A stretch of DNA of 64,000 nt from Ephydatia muelleri (taxonomy: Eukaryota; Porifera; Demospongiae; Spongillida; Spongillidae). Positions 54,490-64,000 of the stretch are shown here, one piece after another (within the stretch, counting starts at the first letter, position 1; the number at the start of each line of letters is the position of its first letter). A model generated the notes under the pieces. It ran no database searches, was not told where the DNA came from, and saw only the letters and a list, made by a program, of their open reading frames with translations. The translations under genes and the position numbers were made by a program. Where the stretch lies: the NCBI GenBank assembly GCA_013339895.1, contig JABACO010000003.1:8477662-8541661 (forward strand), written 5' to 3'.

Positions 54490-55100
54490 ATGGGAGGCGC
54501 AAGATTACTGCAACCATTGGAATTCCCTGGGATCCGTTAATTTGGTAGATTGTCTTGCGAAGTGAGAAGTTCTCTTTCTTTTTTCGCTTAATCTACCCAC
54601 ATAAACTCACTGCGAGGTGAGGCAAAATAGTTACAAACGTCTAGCCGAGAGGCTATAGCTTAGTTTAAGGCGGAGAATGGGCAGAACAAAGAAGTTATCG
54701 AAATTATTGTGGAATGGGAGAACGGAACGCGGGTTGTATGCAATAATTGTGCGAATCGCGCTGGAAATGTGCATTAACTTTGCAGCTGTATCTCCATAAC
54801 GGATAAAGTAAAAATTAACGAACCGAACAGGGACCCTCTACCTATATAGACCGAATTTGATGCGATTTGAACGCTCCTATACCTGAAGTTGTGGAGGTTT
54901 TAAACGCCATGGGGTATCGGACCTCGTAACGTCAGCACTGTGCTTGTGCAAGACACCAAAGTATATTTTCCCACAGAGAAATGGTTTGTTATGACGTGTT
55001 GAAAATAGGAGGCCGATGGCGTTAACCGTTCGCGCGATGCATTTTAATAACTTTTTATAATACATGTATATCCGTGATGCACAAACTGTCCCATATTGCA
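54490..55100. repeat. 600-bp direct repeat, unit 2
   Basis: Starts GGGAGGCGCAAGATTACT, with an additional TCCCTGGGA-like stretch compared with unit 1. Confidence 0.8.
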
Positions 55101-55103
55101 TTT

Positions 55104-55225
55104 TGCAAAACTTTGTTTATTTGGTAAGCACGGTCGATGGCTTTTTTATTCGAACATTGAGCAGACAGAAGTTCACTAATATCATGAACTTGAAGCTCTA
55201 TAGTGCCCATCAATGCATCTGAATA
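55104..55225 (-). pseudogene. Possible single exon of unknown gene
   Basis: After a TTATTCAG acceptor the minus strand reads DALMGTIELQVHDISELLSA then QCSNKKAIDRAYQINKVLQN, which is protein-like in composition. No partner exons or family recognised. Confidence 0.3.
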
Positions 55226-55619
55226 AGAAAATGTACACGCCTCTTCATAAATGTTAATTACAATTTACACATGGAAAATATTACTTTCTTAAACTACTAA
55301 ATGTAAAATATGAACTTAAAACATGAAGAAAGAATGCACCATGGTTTTCAACACTTGCATCCTTCCAGATGATGAATCCTCGAGTCACTGCATTTGACGA
55401 TTTATCAAAAATCCATTTTGATTACAATAACCATTTAATATTAATTTAGGGCTCGGAATTTAATTATATTGCATACCTGCGTTCTGATTGGAGCTCCAAC
55501 ATTCCGAAGCGCTCAGAACGACTTCATTTGACTTCTCTCCCAGACCTTATTTTCACGACGTACCGATGATGTAATACATCCGGTGCTGTGATATAAGGTC
55601 TGGGCACCGAGACTACGTG

Positions 55620-56080
55620 CTCACAGTTGATTCAACTATCAAGGATGAAGCCAATGTCCGTTAGGCATAAATGTGGTCAGTGGTCGTCGTTTCCTGCGAG
55701 GGTTCACTGATAGTATGAGACATTTCGAATCCAGTCCAAGGTCACAGAATGGATTTCATGTATTATGAAACTCAGCAAAGCTGAGTGCAGCCGGAATAGT
55801 ACCTGCTGGCTGCTTTTTCTGCCTTGTCTAAATCACTAGTTTGAATGGACATACTGATTTACAAAGGGTATAGTGCCTGATTGTGGTGCTGCTTTTGCTC
55901 CTTTTTGGTATGCCCTGAATATATTTTTCTGGCCAGCAGTTTTTGAGTTATTTATTTCCGAAACTGGCATATGAAACGTCAAGAAGTTTAATTGTGGATG
56001 CAATCAAAGGGAAGCCAGGGTTCTTTATCAATGCCGGACCACAACAATATCACTTTGCTGAGGCCATATCTAGTATGCAC
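55620..56080. other. No recognisable gene
   Basis: Short frames only. Confidence 0.45.
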
Positions 56081-56084
56081 TGTA

Positions 56085-56338
56085 ACATTTGACATCAGGA
56101 CCAGGCCACACATTCGACATCAGGACCAGGCCTCACATTCGACATCAGGACCAGGCCTCACATTCGACATCAGGACCAGGCTTCACATTTGACATCAGGA
56201 CCAGGCCTCACATTCGACATCAGGACCAGGCCTCACATTCGACATCAGGACCAGGCTTCACATTTGACATCAGGACCAGGCCTCACATTCGACATCAGGA
56301 CCAGGCCTCACATTTGACATCAGGACCAGGCCTCACAA
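56085..56338. repeat. Minisatellite, unit GACATCAGGACCAGGC
   Basis: Ten copies of a 24-base unit (GACATCAGGACCAGGCCTCA plus CATT/C). Confidence 0.95.
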
Positions 56339-56339
56339 G

Positions 56340-56690
56340 ACTCTATTCTTGCCACCTTGGATGCAATGAAGAAGTGAGCAAAAGAATTCTGACATGCACT
56401 GGCAATAGGATACCAGCGTCCTTTGCTTAAAATGCCACGGACATAGTGCTGCACTAAATCTTGAGCATGCCCTAGACTGAAAAAAAAAGGGGCTAGTCAT
56501 CGAACACCACAATGAAGTACGAGATGCACTGGGAGATCTGGCTTCAATAGTATTCACGAGCCAATGGTGAAGGAGGCTAACATCGGCACCCCTGCCTTGA
56601 TTGCGGACATCAGCATTAGAGGTCTTTGGCAACCTCAGAGTGGCTCAGACAGTAGCCTTGCTTGACGTGCGAGTAGTAGACAGCACTAGA
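56340..56690 (+). mobile_element. LINE-like element tail fragment
   Basis: Reads, with interruptions, HNEVRDALGDLASIVF and RGLWQPQ/GNLRVAQTVALLDVRVVD, the C-terminal block that follows a CxxC..H zinc motif in the same LINE-like family as 45975-47030. Broken. Confidence 0.6.
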
Positions 56691-56707
56691 CACCAATGCA
56701 CGGAACA

Positions 56708-57040
56708 CACCCTTCGCGTCCCAATGCGCGGTCGCGTATCATCTTGCAGTAGACCTCAAGCGATTGGGCCTTAAAGCTGCACTTCTTACTGGGCACCGCT
56801 TCAAACTGTTTCTCTCGATACAATGGACAACTGTCTTGCTGAATCCGATTAATGCACTGCTCGCAAAAGTGCCCTTCACAGCAGCTAGTTACACGTGCGT
56901 TTTTAACGTCGTCGTGACAGATAGAACACGTGACGTCCGTGAGAGAGGCAACAGAGTGATAGCCATAGGTTTCACTTCAGTTCGTTGCCAGCACGTGGAA
57001 TTTTGTTTGTGGGCGGAGGCCCAATGTGGTGGGTGGAGCG
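56708..57040 (-). pseudogene. Broken copy of the TRAF-like gene's 5' end
   Basis: Matches 32889-33285. Several small deletions lie in and after the RING-coding part, and the start-codon region is lost. The TRAF zinc-finger part and everything downstream of it are absent. Confidence 0.88.
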
Positions 57041-57101
57041 AAGTTTAGCCTCGTACCCGACCCTTTAGGAATTCGCTTTTACCTTGTGTGCGGAGAACAC
57101 C

Positions 57102-64000
<6,899 letters not shown>

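Larger units (their letters stand above)
54266..55617. mobile_element. Candidate non-autonomous Academ-like element
   Basis: CCCAGACCTTATATCACAGC at about 54270 is mirrored by its complement at about 55583-55604, and both resemble the ends of the 21-27 kb element (AGTCTCG..CCCAGACC..., then GTCGTTC further inside). The right end also keeps the inner palindrome CCCAGACCTTA...AAGGTCTGGG. It contains the second 600-bp repeat. The outer boundaries are weak on the left. Confidence 0.5.

Overview
The window is animal nuclear DNA. It has animal-type genes with many short introns: CTR9, a RING/TRAF zinc-finger/MATH-like protein, a seven-helix receptor, PDZ exons and a SWIM-type protein. Introns inside the mobile-element genes are only about 50-60 bases, and microsatellites and minisatellites are abundant. 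The mix of invertebrate transposon families (RAG1-like, Academ with a helicase, several hAT, rolling-circle-like, LINE-like) suggests a sponge or another early-branching invertebrate. That placement is an inference, because nothing here names the species.

Region by region. 0-33 kb is almost entirely nested mobile DNA. A SWIM-type gene fragment lies at the left edge, followed by an LTR-retroelement integrase fossil. At 2.7-8.3 kb is a 5.6 kb DNA transposon with 14-bp inverted ends and a perfect 8-bp target duplication; its 12-exon gene encodes a near full-length RAG1-like protein (N-terminal zinc region, RING, catalytic core). A shrunken relative lies at 10.6-12.4 kb. At 14.2-19.7 kb is a hAT element split by a 2.7 kb rolling-circle-like element. 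At 20.5-28.8 kb is a second copy of that rolling-circle-like element, itself split by a 6 kb Academ-type transposon carrying a DUF6589 gene and a RecQ-type helicase gene, tail to tail.

32-34 kb holds the TRAF-like gene, head to head with a broken copy of the CTR9 5' end. 34-57 kb is accessory: a 2.1 kb minisatellite, foldback repeats, scattered PDZ exons, a hAT copy, LINE pieces, the receptor gene, a nearly intact hAT element, and tandem and foldback repeats. 57-64 kb holds the 5' half of CTR9 (13 exons seen), preceded by a broken copy of the TRAF 5' end. The 1.3 kb TRAF/CTR9 shared promoter segment is therefore present twice, and each gene is whole at only one copy.

Most notable: (1) the RAG1-like transposon; (2) a 26-28 bp palindrome that has inserted at two sites with 7-bp target duplications, one with its empty site visible in the window; (3) the element-in-element nest, whose junctions can be read exactly from empty sites; (4) CTR9 introns in which minisatellites run right up to the 3' splice site and appear to be built from it.
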